Below are positions 25,866-34,988 of a DNA stretch of 64,000 nt, piece after piece. The DNA lies in the NCBI RefSeq assembly GCF_022549495.1, contig NZ_JAKZGD010000004.1, positions 62,001 through 126,000 on the forward strand, in the 5' to 3' direction. The notes under the pieces are model-generated. The model did no database searches and was not told the origin of the DNA. It saw only the letters and a program-made list of their open reading frames with translations. The first letter of the stretch is position 1; every line of letters starts with the position of its first letter. Source of the stretch: Acinetobacter sp. ANC 4805. GTDB lineage: Bacteria > Pseudomonadota > Gammaproteobacteria > Pseudomonadales > Moraxellaceae. The position numbers and the translations under genes are program-made.

Positions 25866-26864
25866 TCATTGGGTTCGTAATACGGTTCTAAATCCGACAT
25901 GGGTTGCAGCCAAATCAAATTCCTGTGGATAGCGGCTGCTATTACGATAACGCGCACAAAAGTTGGAGGCACATAAAAAAGAGCCACCTTTTAATACATA
26001 TTGTGTGATATGAGCATCTTGCTGGCGTAGTTCAGTGTAATTCCCCATATGTTGATCATGCGCACCATGATAAACCGAAGATGTCCACTCCCAGACATTG
26101 CCGATCATATCGTATAACTTGAATGCATTTGCAGGATAGCATCCTACGGGTGCAACACTTGCAAAATGGTCTTCAGCGGTATTTTTTTGTGGAAATTCAC
26201 CTTGCCAATAATTAGCCTGAGGATGTTGATGTACATCCTGTGGGGCTTGACCTAAAGGGGTATCCGTTTTTGAACCTGCTTTGGCTGCATATTCCCATTC
26301 TTGTTCTGTGGGTAAATCTCGCCCTAACCAAACTGCATAATGCTCTGCATCATTTTTAGTGACATAGCGGACGGGTTCAGAAGGGAGAGGTGCTTGTCCC
26401 TTAGCACCGTCAGGTGTTTTCCATGTGTAATCTGCTTTGAGTTGCCACCATTGATTCGGTGTGTTCACATTCGGTGAAAATACCGCAGCCTGTTTTTGTT
26501 TTTCTGCATCAGTAATGTAGTTTGTGGCTTTCACAAAACTAGAAAATTGGGCAACGGTCACTTCAGTTTGGTCGATCCAAAAACCCTCTACTTGACGTTG
26601 TTTTTCTCCAAAATTTAACTCATCGGGATAGGCTTGGTTGGAGCCAAGTTGAAAAGAACCTTTGGCAATCCAAACCATGCCCGCCGTTTGATTTTTTTGC
26701 CATGCCTTGGGTAAGCCTGAATATTGTTGGCATTGTTGCAAGGTGCCAAGTTGTGTCTGTGTCGTGGTTTGGGTATGTCTATGACTGCTATCAGGCGTAG
26801 CTTTACTACAGCCTGTCACAAGGGACAGGCTACAGATTGAGGCGAATAAGGAAATAAACTTCAT
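25866..26864 (-). CDS. Formylglycine-generating enzyme (SUMF1 family), predicted lipoprotein
   Basis: The 332-residue protein has an N-terminal lipoprotein signal (lipobox LVTGC, Cys19). A full FGE-sulfatase domain follows: KGSFQLGSN, WIDQTEVTVAQFSSFV, LPTEQEWEYAAKAG, MIGNVWEWTSS and KGGSFLCASNFCARYRNSSR. The Cys298/Cys303 pair (C-x4-C) matches the copper-binding catalytic cysteines of aerobic FGE, so it is likely a true cysteine-oxidising enzyme and not merely a domain relative. It should convert the active-site Cys of the co-encoded sulfatase to formylglycine. It overlaps the sulfatase stop by four bases (ATGA). Export of an FGE to the periplasm is unusual. Confidence 0.86.
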   Translation of the reverse strand: MKFISLFASICSLSLVTGCSKATPDSSHRHTQTTTQTQLGTLQQCQQYSGLPKAWQKNQTAGMVWIAKGSFQLGSNQAYPDELNFGEKQRQVEGFWIDQTEVTVAQFSSFVKATNYITDAEKQKQAAVFSPNVNTPNQWWQLKADYTWKTPDGAKGQAPLPSEPVRYVTKNDAEHYAVWLGRDLPTEQEWEYAAKAGSKTDTPLGQAPQDVHQHPQANYWQGEFPQKNTAEDHFASVAPVGCYPANAFKLYDMIGNVWEWTSSVYHGAHDQHMGNYTELRQQDAHITQYVLKGGSFLCASNFCARYRNSSRYPQEFDLAATHVGFRTVLRTQ

Positions 26865-28543
26865 TTAATGTTGTATTCCTTAACGCCATTTTGCTGGGTG
26901 TATTGGTTATATACCGCGACAAGTTCTTGTAATTTGGTTGGATTATCTTGGGCAAGGTTTTGGGTTTCTCCACGATCATTTTTGAGGTTATAGAGTTCCC
27001 ATGTCCCCGTTCCGAGCTCTGATTTGCCTTGTAATGCAATTTTCCAGTCGCCTTGACGAGCATATTTACTACCATGTAGTTCATCTGCGAAATTAAAGTT
27101 CACTGGACGAACTGCTTGAGCTTTATTTTCGAGCACTGATTTCCAAGAATAACCACTTGGCGTATTGATCTGACGCCCTTTATATTGACCTTGTGGGACT
27201 GCAATGTTGGCATAATCGAGCACAGTCGGGAACACATCGAGTACAGAAGCAAAACCATGATGGGTTGCTTGAGCTTTAGTTTGATGTGGAAGTTTTACAA
27301 TTGCAGGCGCTGTGGTTGCACCTTCACCTGCGGTGTCTTTCCATAAATGAAAAGGTGCTGCGCTGACTTCTGCCCAACGTGGTCCAACATAATGATAAGA
27401 GCCTGATGTACCTACATTATTTACACTATTGTCAAAACCTGATTCTGCTCCATAATTGCCACGAATAAAGCCTTCTGCACCATTATCCGAAACGAAGAAG
27501 ATTAAGGTATTGTCATATAGATTATTACGTTTCAGATATTGAATTACACGGCCAATATTGGTATCCAAATTTTCGACCATGCCTGCATAGATTTCCATTC
27601 TGCGCGCTTCTAAAGCTTTTTGTTCGCTCGAAAGTTCATTCCATTTACCATATTTTTGTGGTGCATTTGGAGAAGCAATCGGTTCAGCCGCAGTAAAATT
27701 AGCTGGAATTAATCCAAGTTGCTTTTGGCGTGCAATCCGTGCGTCACGAATCACATCATAACCTGCATCGTAAACACCACGATAACGGTCACGATATTCG
27801 GTTGGTGCTTGTAAAGGCCAATGTGGCGCAGTGTAAGCCGCATAGGCAAAGAATGGTTTGCCTGAATTTTTTCCTGATTCTAAGTAGCTAATCAATTTAT
27901 CGGTAAAATAATTGGTTGAGAAGAAATCATCAGGTAAGGATGAGATCGGCACTGGTTTGCCATCTTCAGTATAAGTCGCATTACGTTTATAAGCAGACGG
28001 AGCTTGTTTAAAATGTAGGTCTAAACCTTGTAGTAGGGTAAAGGAATGATCAAAGCCTTTGGCATGTGCATTGGTCGCATCAGTCAGACCTAAATGCCAT
28101 TTACCACTGATATACGTTCGATAGCCATTATCTTTGAGGACTTCTGCAATCGAGAGTGAACGTTCATTTAAATAGCCTTCATAGCCAGGTTGACCCTTTA
28201 AGTGAGTAGGTGTGAGTTCTGCCATCGCACCAATACCAGCTAAATGATGGTCTGTGCCTGAAATCAACTGAGACCGGGTTGGTGAACAGGTTGGAGCAGT
28301 ATGGTAATCCGTTAAGATTCGACCTTCTTGGGTCAGTGCATCAATATTAGGGGTATGAATTTCACCACCAAATGCGCCTAAATCGGAATAGCCTAAGTCA
28401 TCTGCCATGATGAACAAAATATTGGGTTGTTTTTTGGTCTCAACAGCAGTTTTGGGATTGTCCGAATCCTCGCTATTACATGCTGAAATAGAAAGGCTGA
28501 GTATAGTAATTGAAAGTGTTGTAAGTAGGCTTTGATGAGACAT
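26861..28543 (-). CDS. Arylsulfatase, Cys-type, predicted lipoprotein
   Basis: The 560-residue protein has a lipoprotein-like signal (SISAC, Cys22). The sulfatase domain has the metal-binding NILFIMADDLGYSDLGAFGG and the Cys-type sulfatase signature CSPTRSQLISG (Cys86 converted to formylglycine). It also has ISGKWHLG and VSDNGAEG. It hydrolyses sulfate esters, probably aryl or alkyl sulfates, in the periplasm to supply sulfate. Its dedicated FGE follows with a four-base overlap. No sulfate transporter lies next to it. Confidence 0.93.
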   Translation of the reverse strand: MSHQSLLTTLSITILSLSISACNSEDSDNPKTAVETKKQPNILFIMADDLGYSDLGAFGGEIHTPNIDALTQEGRILTDYHTAPTCSPTRSQLISGTDHHLAGIGAMAELTPTHLKGQPGYEGYLNERSLSIAEVLKDNGYRTYISGKWHLGLTDATNAHAKGFDHSFTLLQGLDLHFKQAPSAYKRNATYTEDGKPVPISSLPDDFFSTNYFTDKLISYLESGKNSGKPFFAYAAYTAPHWPLQAPTEYRDRYRGVYDAGYDVIRDARIARQKQLGLIPANFTAAEPIASPNAPQKYGKWNELSSEQKALEARRMEIYAGMVENLDTNIGRVIQYLKRNNLYDNTLIFFVSDNGAEGFIRGNYGAESGFDNSVNNVGTSGSYHYVGPRWAEVSAAPFHLWKDTAGEGATTAPAIVKLPHQTKAQATHHGFASVLDVFPTVLDYANIAVPQGQYKGRQINTPSGYSWKSVLENKAQAVRPVNFNFADELHGSKYARQGDWKIALQGKSELGTGTWELYNLKNDRGETQNLAQDNPTKLQELVAVYNQYTQQNGVKEYNIK

Positions 28544-28658
28544 TGGAATCGACTTAATTTTCTAAAAGAGTTAAGCAGAGTTTAGAACTTTGATTTTTAT
28601 AGTAAAAATAATTAAATTTTAATTGTTAATCTGAAAAAAAGAAAAGCCTCGATAGCGG

Positions 28659-28772
28659 TAATGCCAGTCAGTTAAGCACTTGTTCCCCCTCTTTTTTTAA
28701 GAGGGGTTAGGGGGAGATTGTTAAATCAGTCATCACCAAACTATGATGAACTACTTAACATGAGCAATATCA
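28659..28772. repeat. Possible degenerate MITE-like element
   Basis: TAATGCCAGTCAGTTAAG at the left resembles the terminal repeat of the element at 60347. The core palindrome (TCCCCCTCTTTTTTTAAGAG, then GGGTTAGGGGGAGA, 28684-28717) matches the core there in inverse orientation. The right end (CTTAACATGAGCAATA) is only a loose match, so the limits are approximate. Confidence 0.5.
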
Positions 28773-28791
28773 AAGCTAATCTTTGTATCAA

Positions 28792-29409
28792 TTAGAACGG
28801 TATTTGGGTGAGTTGGTTTAGAAAATGGGGCAGTACTTTTGGTTCTAATAAGATTGTAATGATGACACCATAGGCAGCTCCCCATAGGTGAGCACTATGG
28901 TTGATATTGGTATTCCCTTGTTTACCTGACCAGATGCTATAGGCAACATATAAAATGGCAAAAATAATAGCGGGTACAGGGATAAAGAAAACAAATATCA
29001 GCTTCCAAGGTTGAAATAGAATATAAGCAAACAATACTGCTGATACAGCACCAGATGCACCTGAACTTGCCCAGTGAATATCATGTCGATGTTTTAAATA
29101 ACTCGGTAAAATTGCTGCAATTAACCCACCTAGGTAAAAGAGAACAAAGCCCATGTCATAAAAAAACTGGCGGTAAAAACTTTCAATAATATTGCCAAAG
29201 AAAAACAGCGTGATCATGTTAAAGAGCAAATGTGTAGCATCTGCATGAACAAAACCGTGTGTGATAAAACGGTCATATTGCCCACGTTGCATTGCAGGTG
29301 GCCAAAAAATTAAACGATTCATCACCGTTTGATTTGAGAGTGCTAACAAGGAAATTGCAACGGTAATAATGATGAGCGTCACAGTATGACTAAAGGGTAG
29401 ATGTAACAT
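28792..29409 (-). CDS. Rhomboid family intramembrane serine protease
   Basis: The 205-residue protein has six predicted membrane spans. It carries the rhomboid motifs: a histidine-bearing THLLFNMITLFFFG helix, the catalytic serine in SSGASGAVSAVLFA, and the catalytic histidine in HSAHLWGAAYGV. It should cleave single-span membrane proteins within the inner membrane. The gene is monocistronic. A second, frameshifted rhomboid gene lies at 39.5-40.3 kb. Confidence 0.87.
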   Translation of the reverse strand: MLHLPFSHTVTLIIITVAISLLALSNQTVMNRLIFWPPAMQRGQYDRFITHGFVHADATHLLFNMITLFFFGNIIESFYRQFFYDMGFVLFYLGGLIAAILPSYLKHRHDIHWASSGASGAVSAVLFAYILFQPWKLIFVFFIPVPAIIFAILYVAYSIWSGKQGNTNINHSAHLWGAAYGVIITILLEPKVLPHFLNQLTQIPF

Positions 29410-29563
29410 AAATGTTTTAAAATTGATCAGTGTCTAGGCAATAATGCCATTAAAAAGTTAATAAACAATGATCTTGCATAGAATTCCTACAAAAATGGTT
29501 GATTTTTTTTTATTACACTCCATCTTCGGTTAAGATAACGACATCAGCTTGAGGATTATTGTT

Positions 29564-30196
29564 ATGTCGACTGAGAACACTGCCATTGCAGAAGAAATTC
29601 CAAACCTTTTGATTACTCCCTCTGCGCAAGAGTATTTAAGCGATTTATTGTCAAAACAAAATACTCCAGGAATTGGCGTTCGTGTTTTTGTAGAGCACCC
29701 AGGTACACCACGTGCAGAGTGTTGCATGGCATACAGCGCACCTGATGAAGTGGTACCAACAGACTACAAACAGGAATATCCTGATTTTCCTGCTTATGTT
29801 GATGCACCATCAATTCCATATCTCTTAGATGCTGTCATTGATTACAACAAAGACCGTTTTGGTGGTCAATTGACTTTCCGTGCGCCAAACTCAAAAGTGC
29901 CACGTGTCGGGCCAGATGCATCAATCGAAGAACGAATTACCTATATTTTACAATCTGAAATCAACCCAGGTTTAGAAGGGCATGGCGGTAATTGTAGTTT
30001 AGTCGAAGTGAAAGATGATCCAGAGCATGGACTTACTGCTGTATTGAAATTTGGTGGTGGTTGCCAAGGCTGTTCAGCAATTGATATGACCTTAAAACAG
30101 GGTGTGGAAACAACCTTACAACAACATGTTCCTGAACTAAAGCGTGTGGTTGATCAAACAGATCACTCTCAGGCTGATGGTGCATACTTTAAGTAA
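29564..30196 (+). CDS. nfuA: Fe-S biogenesis protein NfuA
   Basis: The 210-residue protein has an N-terminal degenerate A-type scaffold domain (LLITPSAQEYLSDLL, RVFVEHPGTPRAEC). A C-terminal Nfu domain has the cluster-binding CxxC in GGGCQGCSAIDMTLKQGVE. It carries a 4Fe-4S cluster to apoproteins, especially under oxidative stress or iron limitation. The ATG at 29564 follows a GAGG sequence and is preferred over one five codons upstream. A terminator follows. Confidence 0.95.
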   Translation: MSTENTAIAEEIPNLLITPSAQEYLSDLLSKQNTPGIGVRVFVEHPGTPRAECCMAYSAPDEVVPTDYKQEYPDFPAYVDAPSIPYLLDAVIDYNKDRFGGQLTFRAPNSKVPRVGPDASIEERITYILQSEINPGLEGHGGNCSLVEVKDDPEHGLTAVLKFGGGCQGCSAIDMTLKQGVETTLQQHVPELKRVVDQTDHSQADGAYFK

Positions 30197-30222
30197 TAAA
30201 ACTTGAAATTTACTGTATTTTT

Positions 30223-30248
30223 AAAAGCCCTTTCGAGGGCTTTTTTTA
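30223..30248 (+). terminator. Terminator of nfuA
   Basis: AAAAGCCCT ttcg AGGGCTTTT with a T-run, 26 bases after the nfuA stop codon. Confidence 0.9.
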
Positions 30249-30318
30249 TTTTTTTATAAAATATACAAATTTTTATTTAGTTTAAAATCGGGCAAATAAT
30301 TATTAAAGTGAATATATA

Positions 30319-30337
30319 AATAATAATTATTATCATT
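30319..30337 (+). promoter_or_regulatory. Candidate Fur box before the siderophore receptor gene
   Basis: AATAATAATTATTATCATT agrees with the 19-bp Fur consensus (GATAATGATAATCATTATC) at 13 positions and is partly palindromic. It lies about 85 bp before the start codon of a TonB-dependent siderophore receptor. The whole region is AT-rich, which raises the chance of a random match. Confidence 0.55.
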
Positions 30338-30420
30338 TATATTGAGTTTTATTGTTTTTTTGTTAGAATTTTCATCGATTTTTAAATGAATCTTAAGATT
30401 TATCTGAGTTAGGTGGGAAT

Positions 30421-32688
30421 ATGTCCAAGAAAATAGCGTATCAATCATTACTTGCAATTTCTATTTTGAACAGCATGATGGCACTCGCATATGCAGCAGA
30501 GACTGGGGTTGATCAAAATAAATCAGTTGAAAAATCAGATGAATCTGGGGTTGTAAAATTAGAAACAATTGTTTTGACAGCAGAAGAACAAGTGAAGCAA
30601 TCTCTTGGTGCATCGAAAATAACTGCAGAAGATTTGGAAAAAATTCCCGTACGTAATGATATTTCTGAATATGTTCGTCGTATGCCAGGCGTCAACTTAA
30701 CTGGAAATAGTGCAACAGGGCAGCGTGGTAATAATCGTCAAATTGATATTCGCGGTATGGGACCTGAGAACACACTGATTTTAATCGATGGAAAGCCTGT
30801 TTCATCACGTAATTCTGTACGGTATGGTTGGAGAGGCGAACGTGATACTCGTGGTGATTCAAATTGGGTTCCAGCAGAAGCGATTGAATCGATTGAGGTG
30901 TTACGTGGTCCAGCCGCTGCACGTTATGGCTCTGGCGCTGCCGGTGGTGTAGTCAATATTATTACCAAGAAAGTGACCAATGAGGCACATGGTTCGGTGG
31001 AGCTATATACCAATCAGCCTGAGGATTCAAAAGAAGGTGACTCTAATCGAGTGAGTTTCAATCTAAGTGGTCCAATTATTAAAGATGTTTTATCGTATCG
31101 TTTGTATGGTAATTATAATAAAACAGATGCGGATGCAGTTGATATCAATAAATCAATTGGTAGTAATGCAGCAGGTCGAGAAGGAGTTGAAAATAAAGAT
31201 ATTGCTGGGCGTTTAGCTTGGCAAGCAAATGATGAGCAGACGGTATTACTTGATATTTCTTCTGGTCGCCAAGGCAATATTTACTCTGGTGATTCTCAAT
31301 TAAATTCAAATGCTGAAACAGATCCTATTCTTTCTCAACTCATTGGGAAAGAAACCAATACCATGTATCGAGATAGTCTAGCGCTAACACATGAAGGGGA
31401 CTGGGGCTGGGGGAAAAGCAAATTCGTTGCACAATACGATAAAACACGGAATAAGAGACTTCCAGAGGGTTTAGCAGGAAGTGTTGAAGGGAAAATTAAT
31501 AATTTAAATGATCGTGTCACATCTAAATTAGACACTTTAAGATTGAATGGTGAGTTAAATATTCCACTCGAATATTATCTGCCTCAGGCATTAACCTTAG
31601 GTGTGGAATGGGTGGAAGATAAGTTCACCGATCAGACATCTACAACTCAAGGTAAGGATCAGAGCGGTGCGGGTTATGGTGATCAACTTGCAAAAGGTGA
31701 TCGTAGTAAAATGGAATCACGTATTGCATCAGCATATATCGAAGACAACTTAAAAGTCACGGATATGACAGATGTTGTGGTGGGCTTGCGTTTTGATGAT
31801 CATAGTAAGTCAGGTTCAAACTGGAGTCCAAGTTTGAATATTAACCAAAAATTAAATGATCATTTTACCTTGAAGGGGGGTATTGCGAAGGCTTATAAAG
31901 CACCGAATATGTACCAAAATGCTGAAGGTTATTTATTAAGTACCAATGGTAATGGTTGCCCTGCCAATATTGCTTCACGTTGTTTATTACAAGGGAATGG
32001 TGATCTTAAGCCAGAGACTTCAATCAATAAAGAAATCGGAATTCAATTCCAAAAAGATATCGTGAATGCAAGCCTTACATGGTTCCGTAATGATTATAAA
32101 AATAAAATTGTTGCAGGAACGGATATTGTTGGGACGGTAAAGGGTTCAAGTACCAATGCTAGTGGGGCAGTCACTCAAACCACTTGGAATATTCTGCGTT
32201 GGGATAATACACCAGAGGCATTGATCCAAGGTTTTGAAGGAAGTCTAGGATTGGATTATGGCAATATTCGCTGGACTAATAATTTCACGTATATGATGGA
32301 CTCTAAAGATAAGAAAACAGGTAATCCATTATCACTTGTTCCAAACTATACGATTAACTCGATTTTTGATTATGACATCACAGATCAACTGGATATGAAC
32401 TTTGTTTATACCCAATATGGTCGTCAAAAATCACGTCAATTTGCAGAAAATAGGATTGAAGCAGGTGTGGGCTCAGGTGGTGCGAGTAGTGCGATTCAGC
32501 CAAGTGATGTTAAAAGCTATAGTTTGGTGGGTTTGAACATGGGCTATAAATTTACTGATCAATTCAGTACTCGTATTGGTATAAGCAATTTGTTTGATAA
32601 GCAAATTCTAAGAGATAGTAACTCGATTAGCCAAACATACAATGAACCAGGTCGTGCTTATTATGCGACGTTGAAATATTCTTTCTAA
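30421..32688 (+). CDS. TonB-dependent siderophore receptor, FepA/PirA-like
   Basis: The 755-residue protein has a signal peptide (ending ALAYAA). A TonB-box-like segment (LETIVLTAEE) follows, then a plug domain (IPVRNDISEYVRRMPGVNLT, IDIRGMGPENTLILIDGKPV, EVLRGPAAARYGSGAAGGVV). A 22-strand barrel ends in an aromatic residue (ATLKYSF). The long plug insertion around RYGWRGERDTRGDSNWVP is typical of the FepA/PfeA/PirA branch of catecholate siderophore receptors. It imports ferric siderophores across the outer membrane with TonB energy. No biosynthesis or ABC genes are adjacent. Confidence 0.9.
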   Translation: MSKKIAYQSLLAISILNSMMALAYAAETGVDQNKSVEKSDESGVVKLETIVLTAEEQVKQSLGASKITAEDLEKIPVRNDISEYVRRMPGVNLTGNSATGQRGNNRQIDIRGMGPENTLILIDGKPVSSRNSVRYGWRGERDTRGDSNWVPAEAIESIEVLRGPAAARYGSGAAGGVVNIITKKVTNEAHGSVELYTNQPEDSKEGDSNRVSFNLSGPIIKDVLSYRLYGNYNKTDADAVDINKSIGSNAAGREGVENKDIAGRLAWQANDEQTVLLDISSGRQGNIYSGDSQLNSNAETDPILSQLIGKETNTMYRDSLALTHEGDWGWGKSKFVAQYDKTRNKRLPEGLAGSVEGKINNLNDRVTSKLDTLRLNGELNIPLEYYLPQALTLGVEWVEDKFTDQTSTTQGKDQSGAGYGDQLAKGDRSKMESRIASAYIEDNLKVTDMTDVVVGLRFDDHSKSGSNWSPSLNINQKLNDHFTLKGGIAKAYKAPNMYQNAEGYLLSTNGNGCPANIASRCLLQGNGDLKPETSINKEIGIQFQKDIVNASLTWFRNDYKNKIVAGTDIVGTVKGSSTNASGAVTQTTWNILRWDNTPEALIQGFEGSLGLDYGNIRWTNNFTYMMDSKDKKTGNPLSLVPNYTINSIFDYDITDQLDMNFVYTQYGRQKSRQFAENRIEAGVGSGGASSAIQPSDVKSYSLVGLNMGYKFTDQFSTRIGISNLFDKQILRDSNSISQTYNEPGRAYYATLKYSF

Positions 32689-32699
32689 TCAGCGAGTCT

Positions 32700-32735
32700 A
32701 AAAACACAAGGCGCATTAAGCGTCTTGTGTTTTTA
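32700..32735. terminator. Bidirectional terminator after the siderophore receptor gene
   Basis: AAAACACAAG gCGC attaa GCG tCTTGTGTTTT forms a strong hairpin with A and T runs on the two sides. It overlaps the last codons of the convergent minus-strand gene. Confidence 0.8.
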
Positions 32736-33726
32736 GAATGTTATTAACCTGTTCTGAATAATAAAATTTTTCTAAGTGCGCTCGTGCACGTTGTCTCAAA
32801 TAGCCTGTTTGAATCACTTGCTGTAGCACAGGAGTTAGTAGATGACTCAATTCATTTTGGATCAAATCTTCATCAATATTGAGATCACGAAGTAATAGGT
32901 CAAACGTTCTCTCTTGGTTTCGTGCATACCACGCGTATACGCCATCATGGATTTGTTGTTTTAAGTAAGGGGTTTGGCGAATATGATCCCAAATTTCATG
33001 CCCCATCCCAACCGTTGTCGGTAGGTCTTGGGCTTCGAAATAATGGCGCAATACTGAGATCGGCATGAGTTTAATTTTATGCCAAATATTCGCTTGGAAA
33101 TGATAGAGCTTGTCATCATTAAAATGTTGATTTAAAACTCTTTCACTCATTTGGCTGATCTTTAAAATATTCTTTTGTAAATAATGTCCAATGGTTTCAT
33201 TGAGATTTGAATCTGTGACTGACTCTAAAACGGATTTGCCCATTTTCATAAAATGTCCCACACCAGGAACACGTTTAGACATGACTGAATTATCTAGATA
33301 ATCTTGAATTGAATGCTGGATAAGCTGAGTAATCAGAGCTGAAAAAGCAGGGTTGTTGACGATGGTCTTAATTAAATCTTGGCGATGTCTCGTTTTGCTC
33401 GCAACATATTGTGCAATTGAATCTATGGTGAGTACAGGAATAACTTCTTCAATCGTGGTGGTATCATTAAGTGGATGAATGAGAGCGAAACGAATATGTT
33501 CAGCAATTTGCTCAATTAAAAATGAACTGGCTGGCGTAGCGAGAATTTGTTTCTCAATGAGTTTAAATATTTGTTCAAATGACCAAATATGTTGTAGTTG
33601 TTGTAAACGTAACCAATGATAGAACTGTTTAAATTCATATTGAATCGTTTCGGCTTGTGCAAATTCTTGATCTAGAAAATCAAGTTGCGCATCTATTAAT
33701 TGTTCTATCATTGGATGTTTAGACAT
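32716..33726 (-). CDS. Conserved cytoplasmic protein of unknown function
   Basis: The 336-residue product is predominantly alpha-helical with no signal peptide or membrane span. No family is recognised. Recognisable landmarks are a basic glycine segment (SVMSKRVPGVGHFMKMGKSV) in the middle and many hydrophobic helical heptads. It follows the exported hydrolase gene in the same orientation with a 24-bp gap, so the two are likely co-transcribed. That is the only functional clue. Confidence 0.7.
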   Translation of the reverse strand: MSKHPMIEQLIDAQLDFLDQEFAQAETIQYEFKQFYHWLRLQQLQHIWSFEQIFKLIEKQILATPASSFLIEQIAEHIRFALIHPLNDTTTIEEVIPVLTIDSIAQYVASKTRHRQDLIKTIVNNPAFSALITQLIQHSIQDYLDNSVMSKRVPGVGHFMKMGKSVLESVTDSNLNETIGHYLQKNILKISQMSERVLNQHFNDDKLYHFQANIWHKIKLMPISVLRHYFEAQDLPTTVGMGHEIWDHIRQTPYLKQQIHDGVYAWYARNQERTFDLLLRDLNIDEDLIQNELSHLLTPVLQQVIQTGYLRQRARAHLEKFYYSEQVNNILKTQDA

Positions 33727-33750
33727 AAAATCTCAAATTCTTAATTAAGT

Positions 33751-34767
33751 TTATGGTGAAAGGGCAGTTGCAGGCTTTTGTGTTTGGATCTTGCTCAAGA
33801 ACGGTAAATATTGTTGAACGACCAATTGATCTGCTTCCAAGATGGGCATATGCCCCACATTATCTAAAATCACAGGCGCTTGTGCATTTTTCAAAAGTGA
33901 TTTTAACTCAGGTGCAACTTCAACATTAATAATTTTATCTTGCTTACCCCATAAAATTAAGGTTGGTGCATCAATTGATTTTGCCAGTAATGCAAAAGAA
34001 TCAGGGGTAAATAATTTATTTAGCGCAATCACTTGATCCACCATTTTTTGCGTTTGCTCAACTTGACCAATCATCATTTTTTCTTGGGCTTGGGCAATTT
34101 CTTTTGGAATAAATGGCGGTGCGTACATGGCTTGTTGCATGAGGAAGTTGAAGTCACCTTTCTTACTGACGATCATGTTTTTCACATGATTTGGATCTTT
34201 GAGATAAGGTGTTGTTGCCGACTTATATACACCTGCCGCATCAACCAAAAATAGGCTCTTGGTCTCAAATGGATATTGACCTGCGTACAGCATTGCAATT
34301 GAGCCGCCAAGTGAGTGACCTGCGATATGTGCTTGACCTGTCAGATTTGCAGCTTCGATAAAACGGCGTAATTTTTCAGTGACATTTGGAACTGAATAAT
34401 CAAAGTCTTTAGGAACTTGAGTTTCACCACTCGCTGGTAAATCAGGAATAATCACATGGTAGTTTGCAGTGAGTGCATGGGCAACACGATTCCAGTTATC
34501 TCGACTACCAGCTAAACCGTGAATTAAAATGACGATCGGTTTTCCTGCTTGACCACCTTCACTATATGACCACGTAATATCGCCCACTTTTAATGTCTTG
34601 GTTTGTAAGCCAGCCCAAGTACGTTCTTGTTGTAATAAGTTTTGAAAACTCATTTCTATTTCGGCTGCTTGGGCAGTATTCACAGCAATTGCTATTAGGC
34701 TACATGATAGTAAAGTGGCAGTTATTGCTTTGCGCAAAGGGCTTGGAAATCGGGTGCTCGTCATCAT
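33751..34767 (-). CDS. Exported alpha/beta hydrolase (lipase/esterase-like)
   Basis: The 338-residue protein has a signal peptide (LIAIAVNTAQAAE). The alpha/beta-hydrolase core has the oxyanion motif LIHGLAGSRDNW, the nucleophile elbow AGHSLGGSIAML, the acid in LILWGKQDKI, and the catalytic His in NVGHMPILE. It is probably a periplasmic or secreted esterase or lipase; the substrate is unknown. It is co-oriented with the unknown gene downstream and divergent from the carbonic anhydrase gene. Confidence 0.87.
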   Translation of the reverse strand: MMTSTRFPSPLRKAITATLLSCSLIAIAVNTAQAAEIEMSFQNLLQQERTWAGLQTKTLKVGDITWSYSEGGQAGKPIVILIHGLAGSRDNWNRVAHALTANYHVIIPDLPASGETQVPKDFDYSVPNVTEKLRRFIEAANLTGQAHIAGHSLGGSIAMLYAGQYPFETKSLFLVDAAGVYKSATTPYLKDPNHVKNMIVSKKGDFNFLMQQAMYAPPFIPKEIAQAQEKMMIGQVEQTQKMVDQVIALNKLFTPDSFALLAKSIDAPTLILWGKQDKIINVEVAPELKSLLKNAQAPVILDNVGHMPILEADQLVVQQYLPFLSKIQTQKPATALSP

Positions 34768-34988
34768 TGTTCTATCCTTGATTTATTTTTAAACCAATTG
34801 ATTATTGTAGAAGTTTGTATTGGAGTCATTTGCATAATCTACAGATGTATGGAAATTCTTGCCAATGAAATCAGAGATTTTCTACTATTCATATAAGTAA
34901 AAAATAGATTAGCGTGGTGAGAGTTTCTATTTTTGTCAGTGACTTTCCACCATGTGCACATTAAACTGCTTACTTATGTCAATCATAA

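Noticed and set aside
25866..26864. Non-catalytic FGE-domain protein (e.g. only a binding domain)
   Set aside because: The C-x4-C pair and the neighbouring Cys-type sulfatase support an active formylglycine-generating enzyme.
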